Shown piece by piece: positions 7,045 to 12,184 of a stretch of 12,184 bases of DNA. Source of the DNA: Bacteroidota bacterium (GTDB lineage: Bacteria > Bacteroidota > Rhodothermia > Rhodothermales > Rubricoccaceae); assembly GCA_022564455.1 (NCBI GenBank), contig JADFLK010000017.1:1-12184 (forward strand), in the 5' to 3' direction. The notes below the pieces were generated by a model. That model searched no databases, was not told where the DNA came from, and saw nothing but the letters and a program-made list of their open reading frames with translations. The position numbers and the translations under genes were made by a program. Position 1 is the first letter of the stretch; the number at the start of each line of letters is the position of its first letter.

Positions 7045-7731
7045 ATGCGCCCGCTTTTCTTCGTGCTTGCTGCTGTAATGGCCGTAGCAGGCGCCTACGC
7101 CGTCATTTTTTGGCGGAATGCCCCCGACGTTCGCCAGCAATTGGAAGACGAACAGGCTGCGAGGACGCCAGAAGTGCGTCAGTTCGATGACCACCGGCGC
7201 GATCCATCAGATCTGTATCCGACCGAACCGTTTGCCGGAGCGAATCCCGCACCGTCAAGCCCTTCTCCGGAGAGGACGACGGAGCCTACACTATCTGCCT
7301 CTCCAGATACCAATGTGGAGCCGAGCGAGGCAGACCTGTCGGCATCCTCTCCCGATCTGGAAGGCGTGCCAACCGCGCAAGCGGGAGACGCAGAGGCTCA
7401 GGAACCAGCCCAGCCCGAAGTGGACAAACAACTCAATTATGCAGCACTTGAGCGGGCGGCCAATCAGATCGGCGCAGACATCCAGCGGCAGATGCGGCAA
7501 GGAGAAATCCTCAGGCGCGGGCGCAGTGTTGGAGCCGAGCTATTGCGCCATTCTGGCTACGCAGTGAACGGTTCTGGAGAACACGTTACGCCCGCCGGAA
7601 CCTTCGTGGTGGACGTCAAAGGCCCGGATTTAATCGTAATGACAGGGACTTCCGCTACGTTCAGCAATCAGTTGGAGATGACCATCATCGGCCCAAGAGA
7701 CGTGGATCGGCGGTTGCGGCGCGTGCGGTAG
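7045..7731 (+). CDS. Membrane-anchored protein of unknown function (shares C-terminal domain with 7992-8471)
   Basis: 228 residues, not recognised as a known family. One N-terminal hydrophobic helix at 4-22 (LFFVLAAVMAVAGAYAVIFW) acts as signal anchor or uncleaved signal. A charged stretch and a long Pro/Ser/Glu/Ala-rich disordered linker follow (about 50-128). The C-terminal domain (about 130-228) begins with the helical NYAALERAANQIGADIQRQM and ends in a beta-like part GYAVNGSG...TPAGTFVVDV...IVMTGTSATFSNQLEM. That last part aligns almost without gaps with the lipoprotein encoded at 7992-8471. The layout (anchor, flexible linker, small domain) suggests a periplasmic or surface domain held off the inner membrane. 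ATG 7045 lacks a clear Shine-Dalgarno. It lies 45 bases after the MITE-like element. Confidence 0.7.
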   Translation: MRPLFFVLAAVMAVAGAYAVIFWRNAPDVRQQLEDEQAARTPEVRQFDDHRRDPSDLYPTEPFAGANPAPSSPSPERTTEPTLSASPDTNVEPSEADLSASSPDLEGVPTAQAGDAEAQEPAQPEVDKQLNYAALERAANQIGADIQRQMRQGEILRRGRSVGAELLRHSGYAVNGSGEHVTPAGTFVVDVKGPDLIVMTGTSATFSNQLEMTIIGPRDVDRRLRRVR

Positions 7732-7747
7732 GCGACGACGGGGACTG

Positions 7748-8095
7748 GTGCAGTTTGTCGTCCATGAATCTCTCCCCGATGGAAATGCCGGCCACGCGAA
7801 AGCCCTGGAGTGGTTTTGTGGGGAGCACTATTACAAGGCCGTAGAGCTGAAGCATCTTTTATCGAGAGAGACACGGAATGCCATGCTAATTGGCTGGTAC
7901 CTCCGGTATAGTAATAGATGGCTTCCAGAACTTGAAATGATTTATCCGCAAGGCTGTAACTTCCGATACCTAGGTAACACAGGCTCAGAATATGTTTCGG
8001 ATCGTACTTCTACTATGTATCGCTTCGATTTCAGGGTGCATTACCCTTGTGGTTCACTCTGGCGAAGGGACATACCCGAACATCGGCTCCAGTGA
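7748..8095 (+). CDS. Doubtful ORF of 115 residues overlapping the following lipoprotein gene
   Basis: An open frame from GTG 7748 covers most of the 260 bases between two better-supported genes. Its translation looks protein-like up to about residue 85 (EHYYKAVELKHLL, LIGWYLRYSNRWLPELEMIYPQG), with no match I recognise. The last 104 bases run in another frame inside the lipoprotein gene. Either this is a small real gene whose tail overlaps, a decayed gene, or chance. The stretch is poorer in GC (28 of 60 at 7861-7920). Confidence 0.3.
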   Translation: MQFVVHESLPDGNAGHAKALEWFCGEHYYKAVELKHLLSRETRNAMLIGWYLRYSNRWLPELEMIYPQGCNFRYLGNTGSEYVSDRTSTMYRFDFRVHYPCGSLWRRDIPEHRLQ

Positions 8096-8471
8096 AGCAG
8101 GAGCCGATGCGGTGCGGAACGCTCAACGAGAGTCTCAGAATCGCCTGCTTCGACTCAAGCAGGAGAACCTGGATGCACTCATCGTAATGGGAGTGAGAAT
8201 GGCCTCCGACGCTCAGGCGTGGTCACTCAAACCCGCTGCGTTTCGTGGAGCAGCCTTGGGCGAGACGATCGCTGATGCGCATTTCGCAGCTTTAGGATAT
8301 CCGACCGCACGTTCCGGCGTTTTCCTGACACTGGATGGTCAGTACAGCATAGAACACGACAATGCGGCGCTCAAGATTGTCGGTGTGAATCACCAGTGGA
8401 GCAACCGGATAGAGGTTCTTGTTGACGGTGTGTTGCCTTCCGACATTCGATTGCGAGTGGTTTCCGAGTAG
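7992..8471 (+). CDS. Putative lipoprotein of unknown function (paralogous C-terminal domain to 7045-7731)
   Basis: 159 residues. MFRIVLLLCIASISGC is a short lipoprotein signal peptide with lipobox I-S-G-C and the lipidated cysteine at 16. An amphipathic helical stretch follows (RNAQRESQNRLLRLKQENLDAL). Then comes MASDAQAWSLKPAAFRGAAL and a C-terminal beta-like part LGYPTARSGVFLTLDGQYSI...LKIVG...WSNRIEVLVDG. The part from GY onward aligns with the protein upstream: GY, SG, T, G-x-aromatic, L-x-[VI], G, SN, E and G are shared at matching spacing. The DAQAW..KP segment recalls pilin-like hypothetical proteins of Rhodothermota, but that is an impression, not a demonstrated match. An AGG lies about 9 bases before ATG 7992. 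The stop codon is 3 bases before the next inverted-repeat element. Confidence 0.7.
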   Translation: MFRIVLLLCIASISGCITLVVHSGEGTYPNIGSSEAGADAVRNAQRESQNRLLRLKQENLDALIVMGVRMASDAQAWSLKPAAFRGAALGETIADAHFAALGYPTARSGVFLTLDGQYSIEHDNAALKIVGVNHQWSNRIEVLVDGVLPSDIRLRVVSE

Positions 8472-8474
8472 CCG

Positions 8475-8642
8475 CTAGGAGCCTGTCTGACTAAGGACGG
8501 ATCTACTGCGGCAGCGATAAATCGGCCCATTTCTCCGATCCTTTTCGTTACGTAGCCCCACTATGCGCCTCAAGAGATCGATTAAATGGACTCGATTCCT
8601 CACTCGCCTCGCTACAATCCCCTTAGCCAGACAGGCTCCTAG
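8475..8642. mobile_element. 168-bp MITE-like element with 22-bp terminal inverted repeats
   Basis: CTAGGAGCCTGTCTG-A-CTAAGG at 8475-8496 faces CCTTAGC-CAGACAGGCTCCTAG at 8621-8642; the arms match at 21 of 22. CTAG lies at both outer ends, which could be a CTAG target duplication as seen with some IS5-family elements, or simply part of the repeat. The interior (8497-8620) has no credible gene and is AT-richer. The ends differ from those of the 6808-6999 element, so two element families are present within 1.7 kb. Confidence 0.65.
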
Positions 8643-8905
8643 TCCATTACGGTCGCGCTCCACACTTCGTGCGGATTAAGGCCTGCTATCAGTTAGCGCG
8701 TGAGGTCGGTTCGAGGACCCGGCAGTACTGCAGGGAGGCCGTTTCAAGGCGCGCAAGGAGGTCGGGGCAATAATACCGAACCCGGCTCTGCGGGGAGCGT
8801 AACGCCGAAACGGACCAGAATGGCCCGAAATGGCTCACTGCAATTGAGTGTTAACGGGCCGTAGTTGAGGACCACCTTCAGGCCGGAGCACAACGACAAG
8901 CAGGC
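8643..8905. other. Intergenic region with nested inverted repeats
   Basis: No gene is supported. Visible structure: a mismatched hairpin CCACAC-TTC-GTGCGG near 8660-8675; GGCAGTACTGC at 8721-8731, the core of the palindrome also found in the 6.8 kb element; long arms GGCCGTTTC (8737-8745) and GAAACGGACC (8807-8816), with GGCG/CGCC continuing the pairing inward; and GGCCCG (8822-8827) with CGGGCC (8855-8860) enclosing CACT/AGTG. This looks like a degenerate palindromic repeat or a structured transcript downstream of coaE. There is no T-run for a standard terminator. Confidence 0.4.
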
Positions 8906-9505
8906 CTACTTGTCGAGAATCGAACGGTACAAGGAGTCTACGGAATCTTGTAGAGCGGCCAGGTCGCCGTCGTTGTCGATTACGAAGTCCGCACGGGCAC
9001 GTAAGGCATCGGACGAGAGCTGGTTGGACATCCGGGCCACCACCTCCGAGCGCGTAGAACCGTCGCGCTGCATCACGCGGCTGATTCGCAGTTCAAGAGG
9101 CGCATCCACGAGCAGGACGGCCTCCACCAGATCTTGCGCGCCGATCTCGTAGATCAATGCCGCCTCGTAGGCAAACAGGTCTATACCGTCTTCCTTTGCT
9201 TGCAAAATCGATTTCCCAAGCGCCTCCCGGACGGCGGGATGCACGATAGCGTTGAGTGCCTCCACTTCCTTCGGGTCGTCGAAAACACTAGCGGCTAATC
9301 CGGCACGGTTCAGCGAGCCGTCTTCCAGAAACGTGTCTGCCCCGAACCGTTCGATGAGTTGTCTGCGAAGTCCCTCGTCCTCCACCATGAGCCGCCTGGC
9401 CTCGTCGTCCGCCGAGACAACGCGCACACCCGGCTTTTTGCCAAGCAAAGCCGCAACGGTCGATTTACCGCTGCCGATACCGCCGGTGATGCCGAGGGTT
9501 TTCAC
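8906..9505 (-). CDS. coaE: Dephospho-CoA kinase
   Basis: CoaE phosphorylates the 3'-hydroxyl of dephospho-CoA, the last step of coenzyme A synthesis. The 199 residues equal the usual length. From the chosen start, GITGGIGSGKST is the P-loop (5-16), D33 in SADDEARRL is the conserved catalytic/substrate acidic residue, and FAYEAALIYEIG, VLLVDAPLELRISRVMQRDG and the C-terminal DFVIDNDG complete the family pattern. I use the GTG at 9505-9503 (V-K-T-L-G-I-T-G-G), two residues before the first strand; an ATG at 9643 would add 46 residues without family resemblance and overlaps the ABC stop. No clear Shine-Dalgarno. Upstream is a 134-base spacer rich in GAGTATGG/CGTATGGG words. It is downstream of the ABC ATPase gene on the same strand. 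Confidence 0.95.
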   Translation of the reverse strand: MKTLGITGGIGSGKSTVAALLGKKPGVRVVSADDEARRLMVEDEGLRRQLIERFGADTFLEDGSLNRAGLAASVFDDPKEVEALNAIVHPAVREALGKSILQAKEDGIDLFAYEAALIYEIGAQDLVEAVLLVDAPLELRISRVMQRDGSTRSEVVARMSNQLSSDALRARADFVIDNDGDLAALQDSVDSLYRSILDK

Positions 9506-9639
9506 GGGGTGTGAGGGTAAGGGAGTATGGTCGTATGGGGGGGCGAAGGAACCGCACGAATCTAACCGGCAGATCAATCCTCTCGCACAACGTTGGAAAG
9601 GAAAAGGATGTCCACCCCCTTTCGCCCATACTCCGAAGC
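9506..9639. repeat. Spacer with GAGTATGG / GTGAGGGT words
   Basis: Between the ABC ATPase stop and the coaE start. GTGAGGGT, GGGAGTATGG and CGTATGGG occur at 9511-9540, and CGCCCATACTCC (the inverse word) at 9623-9634. The same words in reverse complement occur at 5011-5047. No gene seen. Confidence 0.45.
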
Positions 9640-10395
9640 TCACCCAAACGCCTCGGCCATCAACTGCTCCGTCTGAGCGGCGGCATCGTCGGCGGCGGTG
9701 AGGCGGCTGAAGGCGCTCTCGAGGGAGCCCTCGCCCACGTCGGCCATGATTTCAGCCGGCGATCCGTCGCGGAGGATGCGCCCATCCCGGATGACGATTA
9801 CCTGATCCGCCACTTTCTCGACCGCATCCAGCAGGTGCGAAGAGTAGAAGACCGTTTTGCCCACTTCCGCCTGCGCGCGAAGCAGCGCCCTCACCTGAAG
9901 CACGGCGTGGGCGTCGAGGCCGTTCAAGGGCTCGTCGAGGAGAAGAACAGGTGGGTCGTGAAGGAGTGCGGCTGCGATCAGCACCTTCTGCTTCATGCCC
10001 TTCGAGTACGAGAGCATGGCCTGCTGTGCATCGTCGGCAAGACCCCAATACGCGAGCAGGGCATCGGTGCGGCGGCTGATGAGATGCTCATCGAGCCCGT
10101 GCATGCGCCCGATGAATGCGAGATACTCGACGGGCGTAAAACTTTCGTAGAGGTGTCCGTGTTCGGGCACGTAGCCGAACCGCCGCTTGGCCTCCAGCGG
10201 GTCGTCGGCGATGTTCACATCCCCCACCCATACCTGCCCACTGTCCGGCTTCAGCGCACCGGTAAGCAAACGGAGCGTGGTCGTTTTCCCGGCCCCGTTC
10301 GGGCCTACGTATCCGGCAACGGTGCCGCGCTCAACCCCGAACGTGACATCGTGCAGGATCGGCTGCCCGTCGATGGAGACGTGGACGTGCTGGAC
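9640..10395 (-). CDS. ABC transporter ATP-binding protein (ABC-2/gliding or export type), 5' end probably frameshifted
   Basis: 251 residues can be read from 10395. Walker A is GPNGAGKTT (31-39), the Q-loop region follows (GYVPEHGHLYESFTPVEYL), the signature is LSYSKGMKQK (128-137), Walker B VLLLDEPLNGLD starts at 150, and the H-loop is SSH with H187. All elements for ATP hydrolysis are intact. No ATG, GTG or TTG occurs in frame upstream of Walker A back to a TGA near 10482; the first TTG (10269) lies after Walker A. Family members start about ten residues before VQHVHVSIDG. A GTG at 10415-10413 (M-I-D-T-A-P-L) sits there in another frame, so a small indel between 10396 and 10412 is likely. 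No permease gene is adjacent; its partner and substrate are unknown. coaE follows. Confidence 0.85.
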   Translation of the reverse strand, partial: VQHVHVSIDGQPILHDVTFGVERGTVAGYVGPNGAGKTTTLRLLTGALKPDSGQVWVGDVNIADDPLEAKRRFGYVPEHGHLYESFTPVEYLAFIGRMHGLDEHLISRRTDALLAYWGLADDAQQAMLSYSKGMKQKVLIAAALLHDPPVLLLDEPLNGLDAHAVLQVRALLRAQAEVGKTVFYSSHLLDAVEKVADQVIVIRDGRILRDGSPAEIMADVGEGSLESAFSRLTAADDAAAQTEQLMAEAFG

Positions 10396-10461
10396 AGCGG
10401 CGCGGTGTCGATCACCCCCCTTTCCCTGCGACTCGACACGACGCCCTCGGCGGCCGACCGG

Positions 10462-10478
10462 GCCCGTTTCGAACGGGC
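10462..10478. promoter_or_regulatory. Inverted repeat in the divergent intergenic region
   Basis: GCCCGTT-TCG-AACGGGC, perfect 7-base arms with a 3-base loop, lies 8 bases before the ATG of the outer-membrane protein and in the 71-base gap to the divergent ABC gene. It could be an operator for either gene or a leader hairpin. No flanking promoter boxes are clear. Confidence 0.3.
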
Positions 10479-10486
10479 TTGATCAC

Positions 10487-11842
10487 ATGGCCAGCCTAGG
10501 TGCCCGCCTACTTGCTCCGCTGCTGGCGACTTCCGTTCTGGTGGCCTCTCCAGTCTGGTGTCAGCAGGAGCCGGCTGCGGAACCGGCACCCGAAGACTCG
10601 ACACAATCGGGCCGGCGGGTCCGCGCTCTGGGCCGCACGATCCTGAGTGGCGCAGCGGCAGTCGCCGCCCCGCTATCGGCTACGGGGGGAACGGGGGATG
10701 CGGTGTTGTGGATGGCCAAACGCCGGCAGATCACCATCTACGGAACGCCTTATGGCATCACCGGGCTGCCGGTCATCTATTACAGCCCCGGAACGGGATG
10801 GAACTACGGGACCCGGATACAGGTCTCCGACTACAGCCGCCGACCGTACCGCTACAAGCTGACCGTGCACTCGGTGCGCTCCACCGAAGGCAAACGCAAA
10901 ACCTACGTACGTCTGAAGGTGCCCCATCTCTCCGGCACCGGCTTCGGTCTGAGCCTGATGGTCAGCAACAGACGTGACATCCGCGCCCGCTACTACGGCC
11001 TGTCGAACGACAGCGATTTCGACAGGAACCTGACCGACCCCGACCACGACGACTTCATCGACGAGGATTACTACCATTACATCTTGACGAATCCCCGGCT
11101 GTTCGTCAGCCTCCTGCGGCACGTCTACGGTCCGGTGACCATGTCCTTCGACCTCGGCCTGGAGAGTACCGACGTGGACCGGTCCGGCGACTTCTCATTC
11201 TATCAGGAGGAAGGCACGCCCGACGGCGTCATCGACGGGATCACCGGCTATATCGGCGTGACGCTGGTGTGGGACACGCGCGACGACCCGACCATCCCCA
11301 GGCGCGGTGTGTTCCACGAGTGGAGCTACGAGACGTCGCGCAACTCGCTGCTGAGCCTGTTTTTCGAGGAGATCGACTTTCAGCGTTACACGTTCACCGA
11401 TGCGCGCTACTGGCCGCGCAGTGAGCGCCTCAACATCACCCACCGGACCATCGTCGAGGCCCTTCGCGGGTCGGTGCCGCTCTACGCCTACGGCGAGATC
11501 GGCGGCAGTCGGCGGTTGAAGGGACTGGGAGGATCAGACACGCTGCGCGGCTTCGACCGTCAGCGATTCACGGACAACGTCCGCGTGTTGACGAACACGG
11601 AGGCCCGCTACCAGCTGGGCAGTACGGTGGCCTTCAAGCAGCACCTGGAGCTGCACGGAGTGCTGTTCGTCGACACCGGTCAGGTGCAGCCCGGGTTCAA
11701 CGAACTGCGGGTGCTGGACTTCCACATCACCGCCGGCTGGGGTTTGCGAATCTACTGGAACGCCGACTTCGTCCTGCGCTCCGACTTCGGCATCTCCGAA
11801 GAACAGGTATACACGACCGTCAAGCTGAGCAATCTGTTCTGA
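10487..11842 (+). CDS. BamA/TamA-family outer-membrane beta-barrel protein (surface antigen D15 domain)
   Basis: 451 residues from ATG 10487. A signal peptide (ARLLAPLLATSVLVASPVWC) is followed by a short Pro/Ala/Glu-rich segment. From about 90 onward the sequence alternates as in beta strands with aromatic girdles (YGTRIQVSDYSRRPYRYKL, YIGVTLVWDTRDDPTIPRRG). The latter is the family's D-x-R-x-x-P-x-x-G strand pair. The loop-6 signature appears as LGGSDTLRGFDRQRF (347-361), with the R-G-F core. The protein ends in a C-terminal phenylalanine (KLSNLF), the usual BAM recognition end. No POTRA domain fits between the signal and the barrel, so this is a barrel-only homologue and not BamA itself. 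An open frame extends to 10187 but is antisense to the ABC gene. Likely role: outer-membrane export or assembly; substrate unknown. Confidence 0.87.
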   Translation: MASLGARLLAPLLATSVLVASPVWCQQEPAAEPAPEDSTQSGRRVRALGRTILSGAAAVAAPLSATGGTGDAVLWMAKRRQITIYGTPYGITGLPVIYYSPGTGWNYGTRIQVSDYSRRPYRYKLTVHSVRSTEGKRKTYVRLKVPHLSGTGFGLSLMVSNRRDIRARYYGLSNDSDFDRNLTDPDHDDFIDEDYYHYILTNPRLFVSLLRHVYGPVTMSFDLGLESTDVDRSGDFSFYQEEGTPDGVIDGITGYIGVTLVWDTRDDPTIPRRGVFHEWSYETSRNSLLSLFFEEIDFQRYTFTDARYWPRSERLNITHRTIVEALRGSVPLYAYGEIGGSRRLKGLGGSDTLRGFDRQRFTDNVRVLTNTEARYQLGSTVAFKQHLELHGVLFVDTGQVQPGFNELRVLDFHITAGWGLRIYWNADFVLRSDFGISEEQVYTTVKLSNLF

Positions 11843-11846
11843 GCCG

Positions 11847-11873
11847 TCGCTCTTCACGGTTGCACGAGAGCGA
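11847..11873. terminator. Possible hairpin between convergent genes
   Basis: TCGCTCT (11847-11853) pairs with AGAGCGA (11867-11873) across a 13-base loop at the meeting point of the outer-membrane protein gene and bioY; it overlaps the last bioY codons. There is no T-run on either side, so it is weak evidence for termination. Confidence 0.2.
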
Positions 11874-12184
11874 GTCGTCGGCGCAGGCGCACGGCCACCC
11901 AGGCGGCGAGCAACCCCGCGAGCAGGTCCTTCGGCAGGGGGGACAGCCCCAGCTGCAGAATGTGCGTGATGCCCGGGTCCGACCCGGCGACGAAGCGCAG
12001 GTTCAGGTAGAGGACGACGACACCGGCGGTGTAGATGGCCAGCATTCCCGCCCAGGCGGCCAGCAGCGCACGCCGGAACCCCGGCGCCGGCCCCGCCACG
12101 AGGCCGCAGATACAGGCGCCGGCGATGAACCCCAGCAGATATCCGAAGGTGGGTTCGAGGACGTAGTGCAGGCCGCCGCCGCGG
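11854..12184 (-). CDS. bioY: Biotin transporter BioY (ECF substrate-binding component), C-terminal part cut by window edge
   Basis: BioY is the membrane S-component that binds biotin, working alone or with an ECF energising module. The minus strand from 12184 is open and reads GGGLHYVLEPTFGYLLGFIAGA at the window edge, the conserved G-G-x-x-Y...P-x-x-G-Y-L-x-G-F segment. A hydrophobic segment LLAAWAGMLAIYTAGVVVLYL follows, then LGLSPLPKDLLAGLLAA, the family's late P-x-x-P-x-D-x-x-K-like helix, and a basic tail RLRRR. About 110 C-terminal residues are seen of an expected 180-200; the N-terminus lies outside the window. A GTG at 12099 is internal, not the start. It converges with the barrel gene, stops being 11 bases apart. 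Confidence 0.85.
   Translation of the reverse strand, partial: RGGGLHYVLEPTFGYLLGFIAGACICGLVAGPAPGFRRALLAAWAGMLAIYTAGVVVLYLNLRFVAGSDPGITHILQLGLSPLPKDLLAGLLAAWVAVRLRRRLALVQP

Noticed and set aside
8475..8663. 62-codon open frame on the minus strand within the second element
   Set aside because: It runs from end to end through the inverted repeats and has no protein-like features.
8705..8725. tRNA T-arm look-alike (GGTTCGAGGACC)
   Set aside because: Flanking bases do not form a 5-bp stem around the TTCGAGG loop, and no acceptor or anticodon arm is present.
9506..9643. 46-residue N-terminal extension of CoaE from ATG 9643
   Set aside because: The translation does not resemble CoaE and overlaps the ABC stop; the GTG at 9505 gives normal family length.
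9511..10482. 323-codon open frame on the plus strand
   Set aside because: Antisense to the ABC ATPase, whose Walker A, signature and Walker B motifs are clear on the minus strand.
10187..10486. 100-residue N-terminal extension of the outer-membrane protein
   Set aside because: Antisense to the ABC gene; a signal peptide begins exactly at ATG 10487.
1..12184. CRISPR array, prophage or toxin-antitoxin system
   Set aside because: No regularly spaced repeats, phage structural genes, integrase or small paired toxin/antitoxin-like genes were found.

Overview
This is a bacterial chromosomal window, mostly GC-rich (about 65-75% GC in lines sampled inside priA and the reductase gene) with poorer pockets (43-47% in lines sampled at 1-60, 2821-2880 and 7861-7920). 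Gene content (a BamA/TamA-type outer-membrane barrel, YajC, a fused RibBA, a short SRP RNA, a lipoprotein with a classical lipobox) indicates a Gram-negative bacterium. Overall flavour and intergenic style suggest Rhodothermota/Bacteroidota relatives, but nothing here proves the phylum. No virus, plasmid backbone, CRISPR array or autonomous transposase gene is visible.

Layout. 1-785, minus strand: the 5' end of rlmN (cut by the window edge) and the C-terminal half of heme O synthase ctaB. 784-2436, plus strand: the helicase part of priA. Both ctaB and priA lose their N-terminal coding parts at the same point near 780-790, a junction that looks like a rearrangement breakpoint or an assembly chimera. 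2480-3355, minus: a pirin. 3518-3626, plus: the SRP RNA with its terminator. 3743-4960, plus: a geranylgeranyl-reductase-family flavoprotein. 5132-6806, plus: yajC and ribBA. 6808-6999: a 192-bp hairpin-rich element with terminal inverted repeats. 7045-8471, plus: two secreted/anchored proteins of unknown function with a shared C-terminal domain, separated by a doubtful overlapping ORF. 8475-8642: a second, unrelated 168-bp element with terminal inverted repeats. 8643-8905: palindrome-rich intergenic DNA. 8906-10415, minus: coaE and an ABC transporter ATPase whose 5' end seems frameshifted. 10487-11842, plus: an outer-membrane beta-barrel protein. 11854-12184, minus: the C-terminal part of the biotin transporter BioY, cut by the window edge.

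The genes are mostly unlinked housekeeping functions (rRNA modification, heme O, replication restart, protein targeting and export, riboflavin, CoA, biotin uptake, outer membrane), not one pathway. The least explained parts are the 780-790 junction, the two MITE-like elements (one with a solitary end at the pirin stop codon) and the tandem pair of related exported proteins at 7.0-8.5 kb.
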